A stretch of DNA of 33,283 bases, taken from contig JAMFRP010000010.1 in assembly GCA_026224775.1 (NCBI GenBank), forward strand, positions 1 through 33,283, written 5' to 3'. The notes below the pieces were generated by a model. The model was not told the DNA's origin. It ran no database searches and saw only the letters and a program-made list of their open reading frames with translations. Shown piece after piece: positions 7,974 through 15,561 of the stretch; the first letter of the stretch is position 1, and every line of letters begins with the position of its first letter. The stretch is from Bacteroidota bacterium. GTDB taxonomy: Bacteria > Bacteroidota > Bacteroidia > Sphingobacteriales > Sphingobacteriaceae. The translations under genes and the position numbers were made by a program.

Positions 7974-9182
7974 ATGGCTACTATAAAACCTTTTCAGGCA
8001 ATACATCCTAATCCGTTTTACGCCGATCAGTTGGTCTTTGCCAAACCACAGGCGGAATCTGTTGCGGGTAATGCTGAACTGCCTGAAGGTTTACCGCCAT
8101 TGAAAACACTGCTCGAAACTGGAGCGCGCCTAAGACCCGAAACCCCGGAGATGCAGGCATTAGCCTATGATGACATCAATAATACCTTAAAACAACTGTT
8201 GGAAAGCGAACGTTTATGGCTCGACGCAGCTCCTTGTTTTTATGTTTATGAAGTAGCGCACCCATCCTACAAACAGGTTGGAATTTGGGTACAGACCGAC
8301 CTTGAAGAACCCATCAAAACGCATGAACTCACATTTGACGATAGTGTTCGCCGCATCAAAAACTATCGGGAACATACTGGCTTGGAAGGTAGCCCAATTC
8401 TGTTAACCTATCCACCGGACCGTATAATTGATAACATTATTGCGGAAAATAAACAAGGCTTTCCCGATGTGCGTTATGAAAGTGCTGCGGGTATCCATCA
8501 ACTTTGGAAAATTGAAAAACCTGAAATACTGGAGCAATTGATTTCTGCATTTGCGGGCATTAAATCTGTATACCTGGCGGATGGCCACCATCGTACACAT
8601 TCTGCACAATTGCTTTTGCAGGAACAGGCAAAAAACGGGAAGCCGCTTTTTGATACCATTTCCGCGCTCTATATGTCAACACAAGAGGTCAAGATCCGAA
8701 AATATAATCGAGTGGTTCTTCCTGATGTGCCCATCAAGAAGAAATGGCTTTTCGATCAATTACTGCCGCATTTCTATATACAGGAATCATTTAATAACAC
8801 CCCGGTACAACCTTTTGAAGAACGAAAGATGGGAATGTTTATACAGGAAAACTGGTATCATTTAAGAGCTAAGCCAAACACCTATACTTCAAATACCAAT
8901 ATTTTGGACGTATCCATTCTGCAGGATTTCATCTTATCGCAGTTGTTTCATATCACCGATCCTGCTACTGACCACCGCTTAAAACATACCGGCGGCGAAA
9001 AGGCTATGCCCGAAATGGAGCTACTGTTTCGGGAAAATCCAAACGCGATTGGTTTTACACTTTGCCCGATGACAGTTGATCAGCTTTGCACAGCTGCGGA
9101 TGCTGGCCTTAACCTCCCACCAAAATCAACCTGGATCGATCCAAAAATACCTTACGGCTTATTACTCTATAAACATGAATAG
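7974..9182 (+). CDS. DUF1015 family protein, possible serine-kinase-like
   Basis: A 402-residue DUF1015 protein. It starts with the family signature IKPFQAIHPNPFYADQ, has LRPETPEMQALAYDDINN, the SVRRIKNYREHTG segment, LLTYPPD, and the strongly conserved ADGHHRTHSA motif at about residues 202-211, close to full family length. In Bacteroidota the gene is usually linked to serC and serA, as it is to a serC-like gene here. The DGHHR motif recalls that of ParB/sulfiredoxin-fold free-serine kinases such as archaeal SerK; I cannot confirm that this protein has such activity, and the biochemical role should be treated as open. It sits between the serC-like and tdh genes with an 8-base gap before it and four bases after it, so it must be co-transcribed. 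Confidence 0.88.
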   Translation: MATIKPFQAIHPNPFYADQLVFAKPQAESVAGNAELPEGLPPLKTLLETGARLRPETPEMQALAYDDINNTLKQLLESERLWLDAAPCFYVYEVAHPSYKQVGIWVQTDLEEPIKTHELTFDDSVRRIKNYREHTGLEGSPILLTYPPDRIIDNIIAENKQGFPDVRYESAAGIHQLWKIEKPEILEQLISAFAGIKSVYLADGHHRTHSAQLLLQEQAKNGKPLFDTISALYMSTQEVKIRKYNRVVLPDVPIKKKWLFDQLLPHFYIQESFNNTPVQPFEERKMGMFIQENWYHLRAKPNTYTSNTNILDVSILQDFILSQLFHITDPATDHRLKHTGGEKAMPEMELLFRENPNAIGFTLCPMTVDQLCTAADAGLNLPPKSTWIDPKIPYGLLLYKHE

Positions 9183-9186
9183 TATA

Positions 9187-10149
9187 ATGAAAAAACAAAT
9201 CATACTGGTTATCGGCGCAGCCGGACAGATCGGTACCGAACTTACGATAGCCCTTCGGCAGGAATATGGCCGCGAAAATGTGATTGCTGCCGATAAACAC
9301 ATTAAACCTGGTTCTGACAGTATTGAACTGGATGTGCTTGATGCAGCTAAATTAAGGCAGGTTATTCAGGATATGGAGATTACCCAGGTTTACTTATTAG
9401 CCGCGATGTTATCCGCTACGGGCGAACAACATCCGGATATGGCCTGGAAACTAAATGTACAGAGCCTGCTTTCTGTGTTGGAAATCGCCAAAGATTTTCA
9501 ACTGGATAAAGTCTTCTGGCCAAGTAGCATTGCTATATTCGGCCCAAGCTCACCGAAATACAACTGCCCTCAGCATACCCGTATAGAACCCAATACCGTT
9601 TACGGGATTAGCAAAAGGGCGGGTGAATATTGGTGCCAGTATTACTTTGATAAGTTTGGCGTGGATGTGCGCAGCCTGCGTTATCCCGGCTTGATCTCTT
9701 ATAGCACCCCACCGGGCGGAGGTACTACAGATTATGCAATCGATATTTTTCACCAGGCATTGGAAAACAGACATTACACCTGTTTCCTTACCGAAGATAA
9801 TTGCCTGCCTATGATGTATATGCCCGACGCTGTCCGGGCGACGATGGAACTGATGCATGCGCCAAAGGAAAATATCAGTATCCGCACCTCCTACAACCTT
9901 GCCGGGATGAGTTTTGCCCCTTGCGACTTAGCCACAGCAATCAAAACGCATTTACCAGAATTTCGCATCACTTATGAACCTGATTACCGGAACGAGATTG
10001 CAAGCAGCTGGCCCGCCAGCATTAAAGATGAACAGGCACGCAAGGACTGGGGATGGCAACCGCAATTCGACCTAAAAAAGATGACGGCAGATATGTTGCT
10101 CCATATTGGTGAAAGCAAAGGAATTGTAACAGATTATATTGAGGCATAG
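9187..10149 (+). CDS. L-threonine 3-dehydrogenase, short-chain (epimerase-like) type
   Basis: A 320-residue NAD-dependent threonine dehydrogenase of the SDR/UDP-epimerase-like type found in Flavobacterium and relatives, oxidising L-threonine to 2-amino-3-ketobutyrate. Visible signatures are VIGAAGQIGTELT (nucleotide loop), YLLAAMLSATGEQ, FWPSSIAIFGP, the catalytic Tyr-x-x-x-Lys in VYGISKRAGE, RSLRYPGLIS followed by STPPGGGTTDYA, MMYMPDA and SYNLAGMSFAP, together diagnostic for this enzyme. A start at ATG 9175 would overlap the DUF1015 stop by eight bases; ATG 9187 is preferred because it puts the Rossmann strand at the usual distance from the N-terminus. The next step enzyme, 2-amino-3-ketobutyrate CoA ligase, is not in the window. 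Last gene of the serC-like operon and probably under the divergent Lrp regulator. Confidence 0.92.
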   Translation: MKKQIILVIGAAGQIGTELTIALRQEYGRENVIAADKHIKPGSDSIELDVLDAAKLRQVIQDMEITQVYLLAAMLSATGEQHPDMAWKLNVQSLLSVLEIAKDFQLDKVFWPSSIAIFGPSSPKYNCPQHTRIEPNTVYGISKRAGEYWCQYYFDKFGVDVRSLRYPGLISYSTPPGGGTTDYAIDIFHQALENRHYTCFLTEDNCLPMMYMPDAVRATMELMHAPKENISIRTSYNLAGMSFAPCDLATAIKTHLPEFRITYEPDYRNEIASSWPASIKDEQARKDWGWQPQFDLKKMTADMLLHIGESKGIVTDYIEA

Positions 10150-10192
10150 GGAATTTACATTTCACCCAAACCCAATCGTGTCACTCTCCTTT

Positions 10193-10906
10193 TTATGACC
10201 AGAACCCTTTTACCATAATTTGATCAGGAAGATACCCCAGCTGTTTTAAAGACCGACGCAGCTGGCTTACCAGTGTATTGTTACCAGCCAGATAGAAATA
10301 AGTATGCGTGCTGCAAAAGCCCTGTAACTTCACCCAAGTAATCAGGCTTTCCATCCCGTATTCATCTTCACGGGCAAGGGGCTCCAGTGGCGACCTGAAA
10401 TACTGGGAAAATTCGTCCCGATGGTCTTCATTGCCTATGGCGATAGCACCAATAAAACGGGTAACCGGATGCACCAATTGCTGCAGGCCAAGCAAATGTC
10501 CCGTACTGCTTTCATCGCCCAATCCAACAATCAGCGCAGTTGGATTCGGCGCATGGCGCGTCATCTCAATCTTCAGGTAATTCACTACATCATTTTTCCG
10601 TAGTTCCCCGGCCCAATCGCTACCCGGGCCCGGATGCGCAGCATCGATGAGCAATGTACAGGTGCGCGTTTCTGCATCCCACCCAGTCGGTGTATAATCC
10701 CGGAAAGTCAGGTCGCTCACCCTGAATTTAACAGCAGGCACTTCCGACCATTGCAGCATATCAGCTTCGGGCAGATGAAGGTCTATCTCGATCATGGTAC
10801 CAGATTTCCAATAACGAACTTCCAGCACACGCCCTGATTTTAATAAAGCCGGTTCGATCAGCCTCCCGGCGCGTTTTTTTATATTTTGTAAAAATGATGT
10901 TTCCAT
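10193..10906 (-). CDS. Siderophore-interacting protein, FAD-dependent ferric reductase
   Basis: A 237-residue protein of the siderophore-interacting (SIP/ViuB-like) family, flavin reductases that release iron from imported ferric siderophores in the cytoplasm using NAD(P)H. The FAD-binding RxYTP motif is at residues 69-73 (RDYTP), HPGPGSDWA at 91-99 is the second flavin/phosphate motif, the VGLGDESSTGHLLGL segment (about 126-140) is the NAD-domain entry, and the protein ends with AGNNTLVSQLRRSL and KGFWS, matching the family's C-terminal KGYW signature. It is convergent with the threonine dehydrogenase gene (43-base gap). No siderophore receptor or transporter is next to it, so the physiological partner is not visible. 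Confidence 0.85.
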   Translation of the reverse strand: METSFLQNIKKRAGRLIEPALLKSGRVLEVRYWKSGTMIEIDLHLPEADMLQWSEVPAVKFRVSDLTFRDYTPTGWDAETRTCTLLIDAAHPGPGSDWAGELRKNDVVNYLKIEMTRHAPNPTALIVGLGDESSTGHLLGLQQLVHPVTRFIGAIAIGNEDHRDEFSQYFRSPLEPLAREDEYGMESLITWVKLQGFCSTHTYFYLAGNNTLVSQLRRSLKQLGYLPDQIMVKGFWS

Positions 10907-11219
10907 ACAGGTTGTGTTTACCCGTTTAGACGATTGAGGAACAAAAACATTTTAAGCCATTGTGCTTTTTTACATTCAAGCCGATGTTTCGAGAGGCTAG
11001 CACCTCAGTTTCATGCCAAAATCACCAGGATTGTAGTTAGATAGATCGTAGACAATCCGTTTATCATCATTTCAGAAACGAACGATTGATGTTCGCTTAT
11101 GATACAGCCAATAGTTATAAAAATATATTAATTCATTCACAATCAAATACTTACTATTTTGGCTTATATTTTGGCATGATTGAAACTTTATTAGTTATAT
11201 TTATTTCAACTCGGTTATC
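10907..11219. other. Divergent intergenic region, no gene
   Basis: 313 AT-rich bases between the SIP gene and the FtsX permease, which diverge from it, so it must hold both promoters. A nine-base direct repeat (tattttggc at 11155-11163 and 11167-11175, 12-base register) lies 45-65 bases before the permease start and may be a regulator or promoter element. I see no RNA gene or ORF that looks real. Confidence 0.4.
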
Positions 11220-13592
11220 ATGATAAAAAACTATTTAAAGATCGCCTGGCGCAATATTTTAAATAACAAGGTTTATAGCCTTCTGAATATTCTTGGCCTG
11301 GCAGCTGGGATGGCTGTGGCGCTGATTATTGGCTTGTGGGTACAATACCAATATTCTTATGACCGGAATTTACCGGAATATAAACAATTGTATCAGGTAT
11401 GGCGAAACTTTAACAGTAATGGCGAAACCCTCACTTTTAGCAGCACATCCCTAAAATTGGCGGACGCCTTGCGTAACAACATCCCCGAAATCGAAAACGT
11501 AGCCGAATCAGATTGGATGGGATCACACGGGCTAAAAGTTGATAACCGTAAATTCTATCTACCAGGAGCGCAAATTGGAAGTGCGTTTTTGACAATGTTT
11601 CAATATCCTTTTATTGAGGGAAACGCAAAAACGGCACTGCAAGACCCCTATTCTATTGTGTTAACTGAATCAACCGCGAAAGCTTTATTTGGCAACGACA
11701 ATCCTCTCGATAAAACTGTAAGAGTAGATGACCAGCACGACTTAAAGGTAACGGGTGTACTTAAAGACCTGCCTGCAAATTCGTCTTTTCAGTTTAAATA
11801 TGTTATCCCCTTCAGTTATTTTGAACAAACCCATAGCTATGTGAAGGCGTCGCGGACCGGCAGTTTCGGGGCTAATGGTTACCAGTTGTTTGTTAAATTA
11901 AGGCCGGGCATAAGCTATGCACAGGTTGAGCCTAAAATTATAGATATTGAAAAAAGCGAACCTGAAAGCGTTAATGCCCGTAATTCAAAAGTTATCCTGC
12001 ATCCGCTAAAAAACTGGCATCTATATAATCAATTTAAAAACGGCGTAGCCAGCGGCGGCTTTATTGATTATGTACACACTTTCACCATTATAGGCTTGCT
12101 GGTGCTGGTTATCGCCTGCATTAATTTTATCAACCTGTCAACCGCCCGGTCTGAGAAACGCGCCAAGGAGGTAGGTGTACGGAAAGCAATCGGATCCTTA
12201 CGGAAGGACCTTATCTACCAATTCCTGATAGAATCGGCTTTGGTGACCTTTATCTCGTTTTTATGTTGCATCGTGATGGTAATTTTAGCATTGCCGTTGT
12301 TTAATAGCCTTACCAGTACATCCATAGCTATTCCATTCGGGAGTATTGTTTTTTGGCTTGCAATGATTGGCTGTGTATTACTGGTGGCATTGTTAGCAGG
12401 CGGAAAACCGGCTTTTTATCTTTCATCATTCAACCCGGTAAAAGTTTTAAAAGGATCTATAACTGGTGGCAAATCAAAGTCACTATCCCGCCAAATATTG
12501 GTAGTTACGCAGTTCAGTTGTTCTATTGCTTTGATTATTAGCACTGTGATTATTTACCAGCAGGTGAGGTTTGCCAAGGATAGGCCGACTGGTTATAGTA
12601 TTGATCGCCTGATGGCAACAGATATGAATAATGACCTTGACCATAATTACACGGCGCTAAAAAATGAACTGTTGCAAAGTGGCCTGGTACAATCCATGAC
12701 AACTGCCACCACCCCGGCTACAGATGTTAATTCCCATGGTGATATTGATCAATGGCCCGGCAAGTTGCCCGGCGAAACTGTAGAGATGGGTTATATAGGT
12801 ATATCGGACGATTATTTTAAAACACTGGGTATGAAGCTTATTGCCGGCAGGGATTTTATTAACGGTGCAAAGTCGGATACCAGTAACGTTATATTGAACG
12901 AAGCGGCAGTAAAGCGCCTGCGTTTAAAAGATCCGGTCAATCAAATAATGACTATCGGGAAGCAGCAAGTCAGAATCGTTGGTGTGGTGAAGGATGCTTT
13001 GATGATCTCGCCATTTGCTCCGGCTGATCCATCATTGTTCTATCCATCCACAGGTGATAATTTGATCTATCGGCTGTCGCCTAATGTACCGACACATGAA
13101 GCTATTGAAAAAGTGACCGCAATATTTAACAAATATGATCCAGGATTTCCTTATGGTTACCGTTTTGTGGACGAGGATTATAACAGCAAATTCCAACTTG
13201 AAGTGCTGATCGGCAAGCTATCCGGCATATTTGCTGGGCTGGCCATCTTTATTTCCTGCCTGGGCTTATTTGGCCTTGCTGCTTACGTAGCGGAACAGCG
13301 TACCAAGGAAATAGGCATCCGCAAAGTATTAGGCGCTACCATAGCACAGGTATGGCTATTACTTTCAAAAGATTTTATCTTACTGGTTTTAATCAGTTGT
13401 CTGATTGCCTCGCCTATAGCTTATTACTTTTTGCAAAACTGGCTACTTAAATATGATTATCGTATCAGCATAGGGCCGGGAGTATTTATCGTGTCAGCAT
13501 TATTAGCGATTACTATCACATTAATTACGATCAGTTTCCAGGCAGTAAAAGCCGCGTTGATGAACCCGGTAAGGAGTTTAAAAAGTGAATAA
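11220..13592 (+). CDS. MacB/FtsX-type ABC transporter permease
   Basis: A 790-residue inner-membrane permease with two MacB-periplasmic-core plus FtsX units, the standard Bacteroidota architecture. It begins MIKNYLKIAWRNILNNK followed by TM1 (about residues 20-45), then a periplasmic domain, a first FtsX block around 286-425 (GLLVLVIACINFINLSTARSEKRAKEVGVRKAIG), another TM near 430-450, a second periplasmic domain, and a C-terminal FtsX block (CLGLFGLAAYVAEQRTKEIGIRKVLGATI). No ATPase gene is adjacent, so the partner must be encoded elsewhere. These permeases are often linked to LytS/LytTR or efflux-type systems; here the downstream kinase/regulator pair lies beyond a palindrome, so it is probably a separate unit. 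The substrate is unknown. Confidence 0.92.
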   Translation: MIKNYLKIAWRNILNNKVYSLLNILGLAAGMAVALIIGLWVQYQYSYDRNLPEYKQLYQVWRNFNSNGETLTFSSTSLKLADALRNNIPEIENVAESDWMGSHGLKVDNRKFYLPGAQIGSAFLTMFQYPFIEGNAKTALQDPYSIVLTESTAKALFGNDNPLDKTVRVDDQHDLKVTGVLKDLPANSSFQFKYVIPFSYFEQTHSYVKASRTGSFGANGYQLFVKLRPGISYAQVEPKIIDIEKSEPESVNARNSKVILHPLKNWHLYNQFKNGVASGGFIDYVHTFTIIGLLVLVIACINFINLSTARSEKRAKEVGVRKAIGSLRKDLIYQFLIESALVTFISFLCCIVMVILALPLFNSLTSTSIAIPFGSIVFWLAMIGCVLLVALLAGGKPAFYLSSFNPVKVLKGSITGGKSKSLSRQILVVTQFSCSIALIISTVIIYQQVRFAKDRPTGYSIDRLMATDMNNDLDHNYTALKNELLQSGLVQSMTTATTPATDVNSHGDIDQWPGKLPGETVEMGYIGISDDYFKTLGMKLIAGRDFINGAKSDTSNVILNEAAVKRLRLKDPVNQIMTIGKQQVRIVGVVKDALMISPFAPADPSLFYPSTGDNLIYRLSPNVPTHEAIEKVTAIFNKYDPGFPYGYRFVDEDYNSKFQLEVLIGKLSGIFAGLAIFISCLGLFGLAAYVAEQRTKEIGIRKVLGATIAQVWLLLSKDFILLVLISCLIASPIAYYFLQNWLLKYDYRISIGPGVFIVSALLAITITLITISFQAVKAALMNPVRSLKSE

Positions 13593-13627
13593 TAAACTAT
13601 GTAGCTATCCTCCAGCTTATATTTTAT

Positions 13628-13665
13628 TGAGAACGGCCTTTACAATATTGTAAAGGCCGTTCTCA
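13628..13665. terminator. 38-base perfect palindrome after FtsX permease
   Basis: Nineteen-base perfect arms meeting without a spacer, centred on aatatt. It can form a long hairpin ending the permease transcript, but no U-tract follows on the plus strand, so a different role such as a binding site or cruciform is possible. Confidence 0.55.
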
Positions 13666-13712
13666 GTTTCAGTACAAAGCACTGCGTTTATCCCCCAAAT
13701 ACGGCATTCCTG

Positions 13713-13737
13713 TACTTTATATTTTAAGTATAAAGTA
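13713..13737. promoter_or_regulatory. Operator-like dyad before LytS operon
   Basis: Perfect nine-base arms, tactttata at 13713-13721 and its complement at 13729-13737, spaced by seven bases and ending 38 bases before the kinase start. The position suits a promoter-proximal site bound by the operon's own LytTR regulator or another factor (inference). Confidence 0.4.
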
Positions 13738-13775
13738 TATTGTGTTGTTTTGATTTATAATCAGCGCAAGAACAT

Positions 13776-14837
13776 TTGAAGAAAAATATATCCATATCGC
13801 TTTATTGGAAATGCCAGCTCATCGGATGGTCGGTTGCCGCGCTATACTGGAGCTATATAGGATATTCAGCCGGGTCTTTCAATATCTTTATCGGTCTGCT
13901 TCAGTTTTTATCTGATGTTTTTATTTACATATTAATCACCAACTTATATCGTAATTTTTCAATCAGGCACAAGTGGCAGTTGCTAAATCTTAATCAATTA
14001 CTAAAACGAATTGTCCCGGCAATTTTTGTAATGGGTTTGGCTTATCTATTGGTAACCCTAATTAAAAGTTATTTATTCCGATTTTGGCTTACGCCTGATC
14101 ATGTACCTGCATTTCCGCTTTTTTTTAAACTCAACTGGGCGACTATGTTGATGGCTGGAACCAGGCTTATGGCCATTTGGCTGCTGGCTTATCATTTATA
14201 CCACTATGCACAGCGGGAGATCAATATTGCAAAAGAAAATGCCCAACTAGCCATCATCGCCAAAGATGCGCAGCTTAATAGTTTGGCAGCACAGCTCAAT
14301 CCCCATTTCCTGTTCAATTCTTTAAATAATATCAAAGCATTGGTGATTGAAAACCCGAAATCGGCACGCAGGGCTATAGACCTGTTATCCGATCTGCTGC
14401 GGACTTCGCTTTATAACGGAGACGTATTATTAACCACTTTTAAGGATGAGCTTGCCCTGGTAAAAGATTATTTTGAACTGGAAAAACTACGCTTTGAAGA
14501 ACGTTTGCAATTCTGTATTGATGTTGATGACCAGCTGAATAATACATTAATCCTGCGCTTCAGCATCCAAACGCTGGCAGAAAATGCGATCAAACATGGT
14601 ATCGCTAAACAAAAAAATGGTGGCCTCATCAGCATAAAAATTATCGAGATTGATAATTTTATCAGCATTAATGTCCAGAATCCGGGCGAGTTTAACATTG
14701 ATGCATCAGCCGAAGGTTTGGGGATTAAAAACTTAACCGAACGGCTACTACTTCAGTATAAAGGGAGGGCGAAATTTGATATTATTCATGAGGCGGGAGG
14801 AAATGTTTCATCAACCATACTTATACCACGCTCATGA
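13776..14837 (+). CDS. LytS-type sensor histidine kinase
   Basis: A 353-residue membrane kinase of the His_kinase (LytS/YehU) class. Residues 1-150 hold about four hydrophobic helices, followed by a coiled linker (REINIAKENAQLAIIAKDAQLNSLAAQ) and the phospho-acceptor box LNPHFLFNSLNNIKALV with His177. The ATPase domain shows ENAIKHGI (N box) and AEGLGIKNLTERL (G box region). The only possible start is TTG at 13776, because a stop lies six codons upstream in frame and no early ATG exists. The 3' end overlaps the response regulator by four bases (ATGA), showing translational coupling; the pair forms a two-component system whose sensor has no extracytoplasmic domain of obvious type. Confidence 0.9.
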   Translation: MKKNISISLYWKCQLIGWSVAALYWSYIGYSAGSFNIFIGLLQFLSDVFIYILITNLYRNFSIRHKWQLLNLNQLLKRIVPAIFVMGLAYLLVTLIKSYLFRFWLTPDHVPAFPLFFKLNWATMLMAGTRLMAIWLLAYHLYHYAQREINIAKENAQLAIIAKDAQLNSLAAQLNPHFLFNSLNNIKALVIENPKSARRAIDLLSDLLRTSLYNGDVLLTTFKDELALVKDYFELEKLRFEERLQFCIDVDDQLNNTLILRFSIQTLAENAIKHGIAKQKNGGLISIKIIEIDNFISINVQNPGEFNIDASAEGLGIKNLTERLLLQYKGRAKFDIIHEAGGNVSSTILIPRS

Positions 14838-15532
14838 AAAAGATAAAGACCATTATTATAGATGATGAGCGTACTGCGAGGGATGAAGTAAAAAGGTTGC
14901 TGGATAATTATCCGGATTTTGAAATAATCGGCGAAGCTAAAAATGCGGATGACGCTAAATTATTGATCGAACTAAAACAACCTGATTTATTGTTCCTGGA
15001 TATACAAATGCCGGAAAAATCAGGGTTCGACCTTTTAGAATCTCTTGACAGGGTGCCACAAGTGATATTCATTACAGCTTTCGATCAATATGCGGTTAAA
15101 GCATTTGAAGTGAGTGCTATTGACTATTTAATGAAACCGGTACGGGAAGAACGCTTTGCCAAAGCTATTGAACAGGTAAGAGCAAAAGTGGCCAACAACA
15201 CAACCGAAAGTCAGATTTTTGTTAAGGATCGCCAGCAATACCATTTCATCAGCTGGAGCAAGGTGTATTTAATAGAATCGATGGATAATTATGCCCGCTT
15301 ATATTTTGATGATAAAAAGGTGTTCCTCAAAAGCTCATTAAATCAACTGGAAAACAAGCTTGACGAAACTGTTTTTTTAAGGATAAACAGGGCGCAAATG
15401 ATTAACAGGCATTTTATCGATAAAATAAGCATAGCACCGGGCAGTAAAATGACTATAAGCCTTAAAGCAGGTGGCGTATTTGAAGTATCAGAAAGGCAGG
15501 CGGTAAAGCTCAAAAATATGGGGCGTACATAA
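14834..15532 (+). CDS. LytTR-family response regulator
   Basis: A 232-residue regulator partnered with the preceding kinase. The receiver domain (residues about 1-118) has the acidic pair DDE near residues 10-12, phospho-acceptor Asp56 in LFLDIQMPEKSG, the switch threonine in FITAFDQYAVKAFE, and the conserved lysine in YLMKPV. The C-terminal LytTR DNA-binding domain (about 127-229) includes FVKDRQQYHFISWSKVYLIESMDNYARLYF with the usual aromatic residues, then FLRINRAQMIN. It probably activates its own operon, including the S15 hydrolase 29 bases downstream, and may use the dyad at 13713-13737. Complete and typical in length. Confidence 0.93.
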   Translation: MKKIKTIIIDDERTARDEVKRLLDNYPDFEIIGEAKNADDAKLLIELKQPDLLFLDIQMPEKSGFDLLESLDRVPQVIFITAFDQYAVKAFEVSAIDYLMKPVREERFAKAIEQVRAKVANNTTESQIFVKDRQQYHFISWSKVYLIESMDNYARLYFDDKKVFLKSSLNQLENKLDETVFLRINRAQMINRHFIDKISIAPGSKMTISLKAGGVFEVSERQAVKLKNMGRT

Positions 15533-15561
15533 TCAACAATTAAAAAATCAACATTAGAATC

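Noticed and set aside
9076..9186. Longer N-terminus for threonine dehydrogenase starting inside DUF1015
   Set aside because: The extra residues overlap the conserved DUF1015 3' end and precede the expected Rossmann start MKKQIILVIGAAG.
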